Assembly: GCA_965247635.1 (NCBI GenBank)
Contig: CBDFHJ010000007.1
Location: forward strand, 248,001-312,000
Direction: 5' to 3'
DNA from: CBDFHJ01 sp965247635
GTDB lineage: Bacteria > Chloroflexota > Dehalococcoidia > Lucifugimonadales > Australimonadaceae
DNA length: 64,000 bases
The translations under genes and the position numbers were made by a program. This document shows, piece by piece, positions 58,743-64,000 of this stretch; position 1 is the stretch's first letter, and every line of letters starts with the position of its first letter. The notes under the pieces are model-generated. The model was not told the origin of the DNA. It saw only the letters and a list, made by a program, of their open reading frames with translations, and made no database searches.

Positions 58743-59054
58743 GTGAGGTCTACGAGTGGCGTCGCCGACCACTACCCTAAGCGGGCGTGGTCAGGTCCGA
58801 CGGTCACGGGGGCGATAGCGAAGGACTGGGTTGGTTCTAGGGGGTAGAACGGCGACCTTGTGGGTCGCCGAGAGAGGTAAGCGGGCGACGCTAGTCTGCG
58901 CGGCCCTCGTGCCAACTCTAAGGCCATCGCACTGGCCTTGCGTCACCTACTGGGGCGGAAGCGAATCCCGAAAAAGAAGCGGTACTCAGCGGAAGCCGTG
59001 GACACATGGCAGCGGGAGGGACGCTACAGCGAGTCCAGGGCCAGGGGGGGCTAG
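58743..59054 (+). pseudogene. Degenerate paralogue of the HTH regulator at 60037
   Basis: Three frames together resemble the 60037 product. AIAKDWVGSR corresponds to the AISDELGVH helix region. TLWVAERGKR lies in a second frame. From 58911 the segment ANSKAIALALRHLLGRKRIP aligns with NAKPVALALRELLRRKRIP of the intact copy, ending at a stop at 59054. Stops and at least two frame changes separate these blocks. It diverges from the SWIM operon as the intact copy diverges from the BrnT operon. Confidence 0.55.
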
Positions 59055-59106
59055 TGGCGACGGGGAAGAGGGCCGCTTCTGATCTGCCCCCAGCCTGCAG
59101 CAACCC

Positions 59107-59625
59107 TCATTTGGTTTCTCCACCCACCGCCATTTCCTGCCTTGCCAGAGCAAGCCGATAGTCAGCCTCCAGCCTCGCCCACACGTGTGCTGGGACTCCC
59201 AGCACTTCCTCCAGCTCCAGAGCTGTCTGCGGGGTGATTGCTTTGCGGCCCGTGACAATTCCATTGATGGTTCCGGCAGGCCGGCCCATTGACTTGGCCA
59301 GCTTGCGTTGACTAATACCCCTGGCCACGAGCTCGGCCTTCAACGTCTCTCCTGGGGGGATTGCAACATCTGTGCCGGCACGACGTGCCCTGCCAATGGA
59401 CCGACGCATTCGAGCATAGTCTTCCTTCCACCACGTCGGGTCCTCCGGGTCTCGGGCTATCCCAACATTGATGGCGGTCTCCTCGCCATACTGCGCCTCG
59501 ATCTGCAACTCAGTCAACGGGCTGAACACAAGAGCGTCAAAGGTCGCGGTTGAGCCCGTCTGGGCTAGCATCAACCTGGCGTATTCCAGAAATGGCAGTT
59601 GATCGATGTCAGCGTTGGTGCTCAT
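59107..59625 (-). CDS. HigA-like XRE-family antitoxin paired with BrnT
   Basis: A 172-residue protein. The C-terminal half is a HigA-type helix-turn-helix: PPGETLKAELVARGISQRKL, AKSMGRPAGTINGIVTGRKA, ITPQTALELEEVLGVPAHVW. The N-terminal about 80 residues (DQLPFLEYARLMLAQTGS to EETAINVGIARDP) are not typical of HigA and are not recognised. It overlaps the toxin gene by 17 bp and follows it, the BrnT-first order. The partner expected for BrnT is BrnA, so this is a mixed pair. GGAGAGATT precedes the ATG. Confidence 0.8.
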   Translation of the reverse strand: MSTNADIDQLPFLEYARLMLAQTGSTATFDALVFSPLTELQIEAQYGEETAINVGIARDPEDPTWWKEDYARMRRSIGRARRAGTDVAIPPGETLKAELVARGISQRKLAKSMGRPAGTINGIVTGRKAITPQTALELEEVLGVPAHVWARLEADYRLALARQEMAVGGETK

Positions 59626-59872
59626 AATCTCTCCTCTCCCGTGTGTTGGCCTTGCGTAGGCTGATAATGCGGCGTCTGTTGCCGCGCTCGGTGTAGACGA
59701 CCCTGTGAAGGCGGCCTTCTATATAGCCGGTCGCGGCCCAACGTGCCTCACCCTGCCGGTCGCTGCGCTCCACTGTCGCAGTATCCCAATCGAAGCCAGC
59801 CATCGCCGCGAAGTCTATTCCCCGCTCTGCCAGGGTTTCCCTTCGCTTGGCTTCGTCCCACTCCAATTCCAT
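59609..59872 (-). CDS. brnT: BrnT-family ribonuclease toxin
   Basis: An 87-residue toxin of the RelE-like BrnT family (mRNA interferase). MELEWDEAKRRETLAERGIDF matches the family start, and the core RLHRVVYTERGNRRRIISLRKANTRERRDY (given in part) contains the conserved Arg-rich RIISLRKA strand. The ATG at 59872 is preferred because family members start MEFEWD-like and because it lies 6 bp after the P4 -10 box; ATG at 59878 is also open, with AAGGA eight bases upstream. Confidence 0.88.
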   Translation of the reverse strand: MELEWDEAKRRETLAERGIDFAAMAGFDWDTATVERSDRQGEARWAATGYIEGRLHRVVYTERGNRRRIISLRKANTRERRDYEHQR

Positions 59873-59878
59873 ATCCAT

Positions 59879-59907
59879 GGTATATATCCTTAGCCTATAC
59901 ATGTCAA
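59879..59907 (-). promoter_or_regulatory. Promoter P4 of brnT
   Basis: Minus strand: TTGACA (59907-59902), 17-bp spacer TGTATAGGCTAAGGATA, TATACC (59884-59879). The family-supported ATG at 59872 begins 6 bp after the -10 box, implying a leaderless transcript. Its spacer lacks the AGTGTT motif of the other three promoters. Confidence 0.45.
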
Positions 59908-60000
59908 TGTCTAGACTATGCGCCTAGGGAGGACTTGAGCTACCTCAAGAAAGCTGCCAACAAGACCTGAGCCAATAGGGTTAGCAGTATCTGAAACCGA

Positions 60001-60029
60001 TTCACAGGTATAGTGTTACGCTGTATGAT
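60001..60029 (+). promoter_or_regulatory. Promoter P2 of the HTH regulator, with operator-like spacer
   Basis: TTCACA (60001-60006), 17-bp spacer GGTATAGTGTTACGCTG, TATGAT (60024-60029). The spacer core TAGTGTTACGCTG matches the P1 core TAGTGTTACACTG in 12 of 13 bases. ATG at 60037 is 7 bp after the -10 box. Confidence 0.65.
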
Positions 60030-60036
60030 AGAAGCC

Positions 60037-60423
60037 ATGAACGACATCCAAGAGCTTCTGGCACAGCTACGAGGGAAGAAGTGGACCGACGCCGCCATAT
60101 CGGATGAGTTGGGCGTCCACCTGGTTACGGTGCAGACCTGGCGGAGCGGCAAGTTCTATCCGAACAATGCCAAGCCTGTCGCTCTGGCGCTTAGAGAGCT
60201 ACTGCGGCGGAAGAGGATTCCCAAGCAGAGGCGGGGTAGCCGTTACTCAGGCCGAATGCGGACAGTCAAAGACCAGCCGGGGAATGACGGGCAAACGCAG
60301 GTCACTGCCCCAGGGAAGTCGTTCGCGTGTTTGCCACTTAACGTCGAGGTGACGCCAGTCGTCCAGGCAGTGGCCTTGCTCAGGCATGTTCATCCTCCTC
60401 CTCCACCATCAGCGCGTCGATAG
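60037..60423 (+). CDS. Helix-turn-helix regulator of the integrated element
   Basis: A 128-residue protein with an N-terminal HTH (KKWTDAAISDELGVHLVTVQ, TWRSGKFYPNN) followed by a helix (AKPVALALRELLRRKRIPKQ) and a less ordered tail. It probably binds the AGTGTT-type sites found in its own promoter and in those of the SWIM and RelE operons (inference). The start at 60037 is set by the promoter and lacks a ribosome-binding site, consistent with leaderless translation. The 3' end overlaps the convergent XRE antitoxin gene by 44 bp. Confidence 0.65.
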   Translation: MNDIQELLAQLRGKKWTDAAISDELGVHLVTVQTWRSGKFYPNNAKPVALALRELLRRKRIPKQRRGSRYSGRMRTVKDQPGNDGQTQVTAPGKSFACLPLNVEVTPVVQAVALLRHVHPPPPPSARR

Positions 60424-60736
60424 TCGTCCCTACCTCACGGGCAATCCGGGCCAGCACTGCCGCAGACCCCGCCTTGGTACCGCCTTCGATCTCGGACAGA
60501 TAGCCTGCACTGATCCCGGCTCGCCTGGCAAGCTCACGCAATGACAAACCATTGTAGTTCCTGAACACTGTGATCGGATTCCCGCCGCGTGCGATGGCTA
60601 CCGCGATGTCATGAGGTATGAGTTCATCTGAGCGGTCCGCCTCCATGACCGCCACCAGGTCTTCAAGGTCTTCCTTCTCCTGTAAGAGGGCCTCGTATTC
60701 CGCCTTAGATAGGGTGATGGTCTCCGTATTAGTCAT
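60380..60736 (-). CDS. XRE-family antitoxin of a RelE/ParE-type module
   Basis: A 118-residue protein. The N-terminus (TITLSKAEYEALLQEKEDLE) resembles antitoxin dimerisation or toxin-binding segments. The C-terminal XRE helix-turn-helix (GLSLRELARRAGISAGYLSE, IEGGTKAGSAAVLARIAREV) binds DNA. It follows the toxin gene with an 8-bp overlap. AGGAGAGAGGC precedes the ATG. Toxin-first order with an HTH antitoxin is that of HigBA-like modules. Confidence 0.85.
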   Translation of the reverse strand: MTNTETITLSKAEYEALLQEKEDLEDLVAVMEADRSDELIPHDIAVAIARGGNPITVFRNYNGLSLRELARRAGISAGYLSEIEGGTKAGSAAVLARIAREVGTTIDALMVEEEDEHA

Positions 60737-60998
60737 ATGCCTCTCTCCTGTGCCGGACTCGCTCTACTACCATGATGGCGATGTCACCATGCTGAACAGT
60801 GAACAGCACTCGATAGCTGCCAACCCGCAACCGGAGATACTCGCTGTTGGCGAGCCTTCTAACCTGATTGCGGAGGGAATCGGGATCGGCGGCATACTGC
60901 TCCACCTTAGCAATAACTTGCTCACGCTGTTGGGGTACCAGGCGGCGGAGGCTCTTGATCGCCCTGCTTTTCCACCGAACTTCGAGAACTGTCTCCAT
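60729..60998 (-). CDS. RelE/ParE-family toxin
   Basis: An 89-residue toxin. The RelE-like fold is indicated by VRWKSRAIKSLRRLVPQQRE, RLANSEYLRLRVGSYRVLFT and the last strand VERVRHRREAYD. The conserved Arg and Tyr/His residues of RelE-type ribonucleases are present in this segment. The ATG at 60998 lies 6 bp after the P3 -10 box, so the transcript is probably leaderless. Confidence 0.88.
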   Translation of the reverse strand: METVLEVRWKSRAIKSLRRLVPQQREQVIAKVEQYAADPDSLRNQVRRLANSEYLRLRVGSYRVLFTVQHGDIAIMVVERVRHRREAYD

Positions 60999-61004
60999 GT
61001 ACTA

Positions 61005-61033
61005 ATGTTAGCATATAGCAAACACTATGTCAA
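61005..61033 (-). promoter_or_regulatory. Promoter P3 of the RelE/XRE module, with operator-like spacer
   Basis: Minus strand: TTGACA (61033-61028), 17-bp spacer TAGTGTTTGCTATATGC, TAACAT (61010-61005), ATG 6 bp later. TAGTGTT is the half-motif shared with P1 and P2. Confidence 0.6.
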
Positions 61034-61140
61034 GGGAGTTCGAGGTCGCCTGGGCCTCGGAGGAATCGGCACGTTGTCAGGCCAAGCGGGAGGACCCGCG
61101 CTGGCCGATTGCCGTTTCCGCTTGAACCACTCAAAGAGTC

Positions 61141-61488
61141 TCACATCAACACCTCCAGGATTTCGTCCCAATGTCTGGGCCGCCACAGGTAATACTCGAC
61201 GCCAGGGCAGGATTCCAGCGAGTCCTTCCAGTCCTTCTGGTTCGGTAACGCCCGGCCTGTTCGGGGACTGAAGCGCTGCCTGGTGTCCAGCCGGCCTTTC
61301 TCGCTTTTGAGATCCATGAAGATGACTCGCGGCGCTCGCACCAGGAGCAGGTCTGGCACACCTGGCTCAGACCGCTGGGGTAGCGTCATGTGACTGACCA
61401 TCCACCGGAACATCCGGGCGGCCCGGACAACCTGGGCCTGGAACTCCGTCTCGGTTATGGCAGCGTCGATGACCCAGCGGCCTAGCAT
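61141..61488 (-). CDS. VRR-NUC-domain nuclease
   Basis: A 115-residue protein of the VRR-NUC branch of PD-(D/E)xK nucleases, common in phages and often next to helicases. Key segments: TETEFQAQVVRAARMFRWMV, the catalytic GVPDLLLVRAPRVIFMDLKS (Asp then D-x-K-S, the usual Glu replaced by Asp), and the C-terminal Q-x-x-W block NQKDWKDSLESCPGVEYYLW. GAGGAGGAG precedes the ATG. It follows the PolX-like gene by 3 bp. Confidence 0.85.
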   Translation of the reverse strand: MLGRWVIDAAITETEFQAQVVRAARMFRWMVSHMTLPQRSEPGVPDLLLVRAPRVIFMDLKSEKGRLDTRQRFSPRTGRALPNQKDWKDSLESCPGVEYYLWRPRHWDEILEVLM

Positions 61489-61491
61489 CGG

Positions 61492-62052
61492 CTAGCTCCT
61501 CCTCTCCGGCGGCATCCAGGGCCAGCCCAAGAGCCGGAAGACCGTCTCCTCATCAGGGCAGTCCAGTTCGTTGCCCTCCTGGTCCGTCACGCCTCCGTAG
61601 GCGTGGCCCTTCATCCCCAGCTCGCGGAATCGGGACATCATGCGAACGTTGAATTCTTTCGGCCCGGTCCTCACCACGAGGCTCATACCCCAGTTCTCAG
61701 TGGACGCACTGAACACGTCCACCGGAACGCCGCTGGGCACATGGACCAGGAGTTTGTTCTGCTCCCCATAGCTGTACCGCCCCGACTTGTCCGCCCTTTT
61801 CTTGAGAACTGTGCCGTCCGCGACCAGGCCGTCGAGCTTTCTGTTGAGCGAGTACCAGTTCGCGACCGCTCTGCCGAACAGGTCAGCGGTGCTCGTGACC
61901 TTCGAGGCACAAAGCAACTCAATGTCTTTGACCTGGGGCTTCTTGCGGCGGATGGATCCTGCTACCGCGATCCGCTCACAGTGGGGAGCGAGCAGGCGCA
62001 CGAGCTGATCCGCCACCTCTTTAGCTGACGCCAGGCCATATCGGTCGTTCAT
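61492..62052 (-). CDS. Small PolX-like nucleotidyltransferase
   Basis: A 186-residue protein corresponding to the palm and thumb of family X DNA polymerases. The nucleotide-binding signature is IAVAGSIRRKKPQVKDIELL (G-S-x-R-R and D-x-E), the third acid in VPVDVFSASTENWG, and the C-terminal tail CPDEETVFRLLGWPWMPPER matches the family's E-x-x-x-F-x-x-L-G...P-P-E-R ending. The 8-kDa lyase and PHP domains of cellular PolX are absent. It may be an element-encoded repair or end-filling enzyme. Confidence 0.8.
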   Translation of the reverse strand: MNDRYGLASAKEVADQLVRLLAPHCERIAVAGSIRRKKPQVKDIELLCASKVTSTADLFGRAVANWYSLNRKLDGLVADGTVLKKRADKSGRYSYGEQNKLLVHVPSGVPVDVFSASTENWGMSLVVRTGPKEFNVRMMSRFRELGMKGHAYGGVTDQEGNELDCPDEETVFRLLGWPWMPPERRS

Positions 62053-62422
62053 CTCACTCTTTTCCCTCGCCGTTTTTCGGTTTCCGTTCGTTAGGGGATA
62101 TAGGTCACCCCCCCCTCCCCTCCACCCAGACGACCACCCGTCTTAAATCGCTACTCGCTAAGCGCGAGCCCCCTCGTTTGCTGTACATCTGAAGAGCTAT
62201 CAGCTATCCCTCCTAACGGCGTCACTCACCGCCCTCATCCAGCCCCGCGGGTTGTCCGCAGCACCTTTGTTAACCTCGCTCTGTGCGTGCGATGGAGGGG
62301 CAGTTCTCACCCTCCCCCTAGACGGCGGCCCTCTAAAACAGGGAGCATGTAGGCGGTCTCGCCGGCTGGACAGAGTATCGGGAGGGCCGCCATTGATGTG
62401 CTTGGCCTTGCGGTAACAGAAG
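62053..62422. other. Non-coding interval with a C-rich tract and structured segment
   Basis: This 370-bp interval between the PolX-like and primase genes has no convincing gene. It begins with a pyrimidine-rich stretch containing CACCCCCCCCTCCCCTCCACC (position 62106 onward), which on the minus strand is a G-run cluster with G-quadruplex potential. It ends with the inverted repeat described at 62324-62391. An origin, a packaging site or a leader RNA are possibilities that cannot be separated here. Confidence 0.4.
62324..62391. ncRNA. Candidate structured RNA or cis element
   Basis: GGCGGCCCTC (62324-62333) and GAGGGCCGCC (62382-62391) form a perfect 10-bp closing stem. Inside, GGCG-GTCT-CGCC (62352-62363) makes a second hairpin. 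The two-level structure lies in an otherwise gene-free interval. No known RNA family is recognised. Confidence 0.35.
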
Positions 62423-62488
62423 CTAGCTACCCTCCTTCAACGCCTGGTAATAGAACGTCGCTATGAAGTCCTCTAGAGATACAGGCAT
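62423..62488 (-). CDS. Very short frame coupled to the primase gene
   Basis: A 21-codon frame, MPVSLEDFIATFYYQALKEG plus Ser. Its ATG overlaps the primase stop (TGATG). Composition is protein-like and the coupling is perfect. It may be a small phage-type protein or the truncated start of a lost gene. Confidence 0.3.
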   Translation of the reverse strand: MPVSLEDFIATFYYQALKEGS

Positions 62489-63549
62489 CAGGCAACTACC
62501 TTCCATCGGGGAATCGCGGTCATATGAACTTCCCTGATAGCATCCGCCAGCGCCTCGACGCCGTGGCTGAGCATCACGTCGTTGACGTCCGTCCCTGGCT
62601 CATTGGGCATCCAGTAGGGAAGCCCAGTCTGCTTCGCATGTTTCTCCCCTGCCGGTTCGGTTACGCCCGAAGACCCACAAGAGGGACAGCGCTTAGACTC
62701 GTAGTCCCACTTGGCCCGGCATTCTTTCTTGGGACATCGCCACCAGTCGTGGTCGGCGATCACCATCGACCTGCGCCTAGACTTGGCGACGTTTGGAATG
62801 TTCCCAGCGCTGAAACAGACCCACACCTCGCAGTGCTGGTCCCGGTACAGCCGTTTGAGGGCCGCCATGACCGACAGCGCCGTGGCGTACCCCTCGCAGT
62901 AGTAGTGCTCACCTCCTTGCCCCAATTTGTAGACCGCCTCCGACGCCTTGCCGCCGGGAAGGTACTTCTTACTGCCATCGGGGCCGATCATCTGAACCGA
63001 CTGGAGGCGGTGATAGTCGCGGTAGTGACGCATCGGTATAAGCAAGTTGCCGCCCAGCACAAGGCCCCCCTGTTCAGGGAAACCCTTTTCTACCAGGTAG
63101 GGGTGCGCACACGGCACGTCGGCATTCCTGTGGCCGTTACGGGGGCGAGGATCGACGTACTCGGCCTGCATGAGCATCCTTTCAGCCTTCGCCGCCGCGT
63201 CCGCCTCACGGCGATTGCGCTCCTCCGCCTCACATCTCTTGGTCTCCGCCCGCCGGCGCTTCTCTTCGTCGCTTGGCACGGTCTTGACTGGGGCCTCACC
63301 AGCCCAGCCATACTCCTTGGCTAGGTGATAGAGGCTGCCGATGCTAACGCCGTTGCGCCGGCCCTTGATGGACCGCCAGACCGCCTGAGCGTCCCGCACT
63401 TTGTACGAATCCGACTGACGCGACCAGCCGTCCCAGAGGGCGAATCCGGCATCCCCCAGCTCGGACTTGATAACCATGCCCATCTGAACCCACGTGTCCC
63501 GGTCGTCGGCTGGGATTGAATAGAGGGCAGTGGTCAGCGTGTCGGTCAT
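62488..63549 (-). CDS. PriCT/Toprim-type primase with an embedded zinc ribbon
   Basis: A 353-residue protein. The N-terminus (ALYSIPADDRDTWVQMGMVI, then WDGWSRQSDSYKVRDAQAVW) is a PriCT-2-like domain. A charged helix rich in Arg and Glu follows (about 95-140). The Toprim part has GLVLGGNLLIPMRHYRD, the Glu in YYCEGYATALSVMAAL and the D-x-D in MVIADHDWW. A zinc ribbon, CPKKECRAKWDYESKRCPSC, is inserted right after D-x-D. No helicase domain is present. The start at 63549 follows AAGGA. It is a likely replication initiator of the integrated element. Confidence 0.82.
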   Translation of the reverse strand: MTDTLTTALYSIPADDRDTWVQMGMVIKSELGDAGFALWDGWSRQSDSYKVRDAQAVWRSIKGRRNGVSIGSLYHLAKEYGWAGEAPVKTVPSDEEKRRRAETKRCEAEERNRREADAAAKAERMLMQAEYVDPRPRNGHRNADVPCAHPYLVEKGFPEQGGLVLGGNLLIPMRHYRDYHRLQSVQMIGPDGSKKYLPGGKASEAVYKLGQGGEHYYCEGYATALSVMAALKRLYRDQHCEVWVCFSAGNIPNVAKSRRRSMVIADHDWWRCPKKECRAKWDYESKRCPSCGSSGVTEPAGEKHAKQTGLPYWMPNEPGTDVNDVMLSHGVEALADAIREVHMTAIPRWKVVA

Positions 63550-63764
63550 AGCGCCATCCTTGCCTGCTCCTTGGGCGGCTGATGACCCATGCAGTGGTCT
63601 CGGCCAAAGCCAATGGCCAGCGCGTGGCTCTCGCAAATCCAGGCGTTGCAGGTGCGGCCCCAATGGTCGATCACGTAGTCGCACTGGAGCGTAGGCGGCG
63701 TGGAACAGCCCTTGCGGTAACACTGAGGGTTGCTTGGGCCACACATGAACACGTAATCCGTCAC
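63546..63764 (-). CDS. Cys-rich small protein of the integrated element
   Basis: A 72-residue protein with eight Cys and several His arranged as CGPSNPQCYRKGC, LQCDYVIDHWGRTCNAWIC, and SHALAIGFGRDHCMGHQ. The pattern suggests two zinc sites of the kind found in small phage treble-clef or AN1-like proteins. The GTG start follows AGGAGGGG. It overlaps the primase start by 4 bp and the upstream membrane-protein gene by 4 bp. Confidence 0.6.
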   Translation of the reverse strand: MTDYVFMCGPSNPQCYRKGCSTPPTLQCDYVIDHWGRTCNAWICESHALAIGFGRDHCMGHQPPKEQARMAL

Positions 63765-63991
63765 GCGGCCCCTCCTGAGATGAGGAGCCCTACGAACACG
63801 GCTAGTAATACCTGGGCTACTGCCCCTACACCCAGCCCGATGGCGAACCCTTCGAGGTCCCTGAACGCCCAATCGTTGATGCGCCAGCCCTCGGACAGCT
63901 CGTAGAGAATGAAGCCAAGGAAGAGCATCACCGCTGTCAACCGAGCTCCCCATAGGACGCTGGCAGCTACATCTAAGGGCCAAAGGAACAT
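63761..63991 (-). CDS. Small two-helix membrane protein of the integrated element
   Basis: A 76-residue product with two hydrophobic segments (about residues 8-29, VAASVLWGARLTAVMLFLGF, and 51-73, IGLGVGAVAQVLLAVFVGLL) joined by a polar loop with acidic and Trp residues. It could be a holin-like or plasmid-type membrane protein. Its ATG overlaps a TGA that ends a further gene running out of the window, so the operon continues to the right. Confidence 0.5.
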   Translation of the reverse strand: MFLWPLDVAASVLWGARLTAVMLFLGFILYELSEGWRINDWAFRDLEGFAIGLGVGAVAQVLLAVFVGLLISGGAA

Positions 63992-64000
63992 CAGCCAGCT

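Overview
The window reads as high-GC bacterial chromosome with an integrative element at its right end. Gene content, GTG/TTG starts, a thiol/heterodisulfide-reductase-like partner for succinate dehydrogenase, many Rieske oxygenase paralogues and REP-like palindromes built on a CCTGAGCTTGTCGAAGG core fit Chloroflexota (Dehalococcoidia or SAR202-like lineages). That placement is inference from content; no rRNA gene is present to confirm it.

Region 1 (1-16.5 kb) is mostly housekeeping: tig-clpP-clpX on the minus strand, a LysR regulator, aspS, a RidA-family gene, gpmA-xth, folD, acpS-nnr, an isocitrate dehydrogenase and mdh. Two near-identical G-rich elements (241-279 and 7499-7536) and a tandem hairpin repeat in front of mdh stand out.

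Region 2 (16.5-27.5 kb) is broken up by REP-like repeats: a tandem array with a 237-239 bp period, and a dispersed ~215 bp pair. It carries three paralogous alpha/beta hydrolases of the meta-cleavage type, each with a different departure from the canonical catalytic motifs; an sdhA-sdhB-HdrB-like operon; a metallo-beta-lactamase/rhodanese protein; and a 3-hydroxyisobutyrate-dehydrogenase-like enzyme.

Region 3 (27.6-47 kb) is a catabolic island. One Rieske dioxygenase beta subunit is followed by five tandem alpha-subunit genes (one broken by an in-frame amber codon), with a sixth alpha gene 10 kb away lying exactly between tRNA-Arg and a 30-bp copy of the tRNA-Arg 3' end. The alpha genes share a nearly invariant Rieske (electron-accepting) half and diverge in the catalytic half. 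An MFS transporter, a peptide-type ABC importer without ATPases and two inverted IS256-family copies are interleaved.

Region 4 (47-53.2 kb) holds a collagen-like lipoprotein, a CorC/HlyC-type CBS protein, glmU, two small lipoproteins and a Gfo/Idh/MocA oxidoreductase.

Region 5 (53.2-64 kb) begins at tRNA-Ser(CGA) and continues past the window end. It is a phage- or plasmid-like integrated element: a truncated tyrosine integrase, an IS3-family element that cuts off both the integrase and a ParB-like gene, an IS5-family element, two SWIM zinc-finger genes, two toxin-antitoxin modules, an HTH regulator plus a degraded paralogue, a VRR-NUC nuclease, a small PolX-like nucleotidyltransferase and a primase with an embedded zinc ribbon. 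Four promoters here have -35/-10 boxes separated by 17 bp and an ATG 6-7 nt after the -10 box, implying leaderless transcripts. Three carry a related AGTGTT-type motif in the spacer, which suggests one repressor controlling maintenance and toxin-antitoxin genes.
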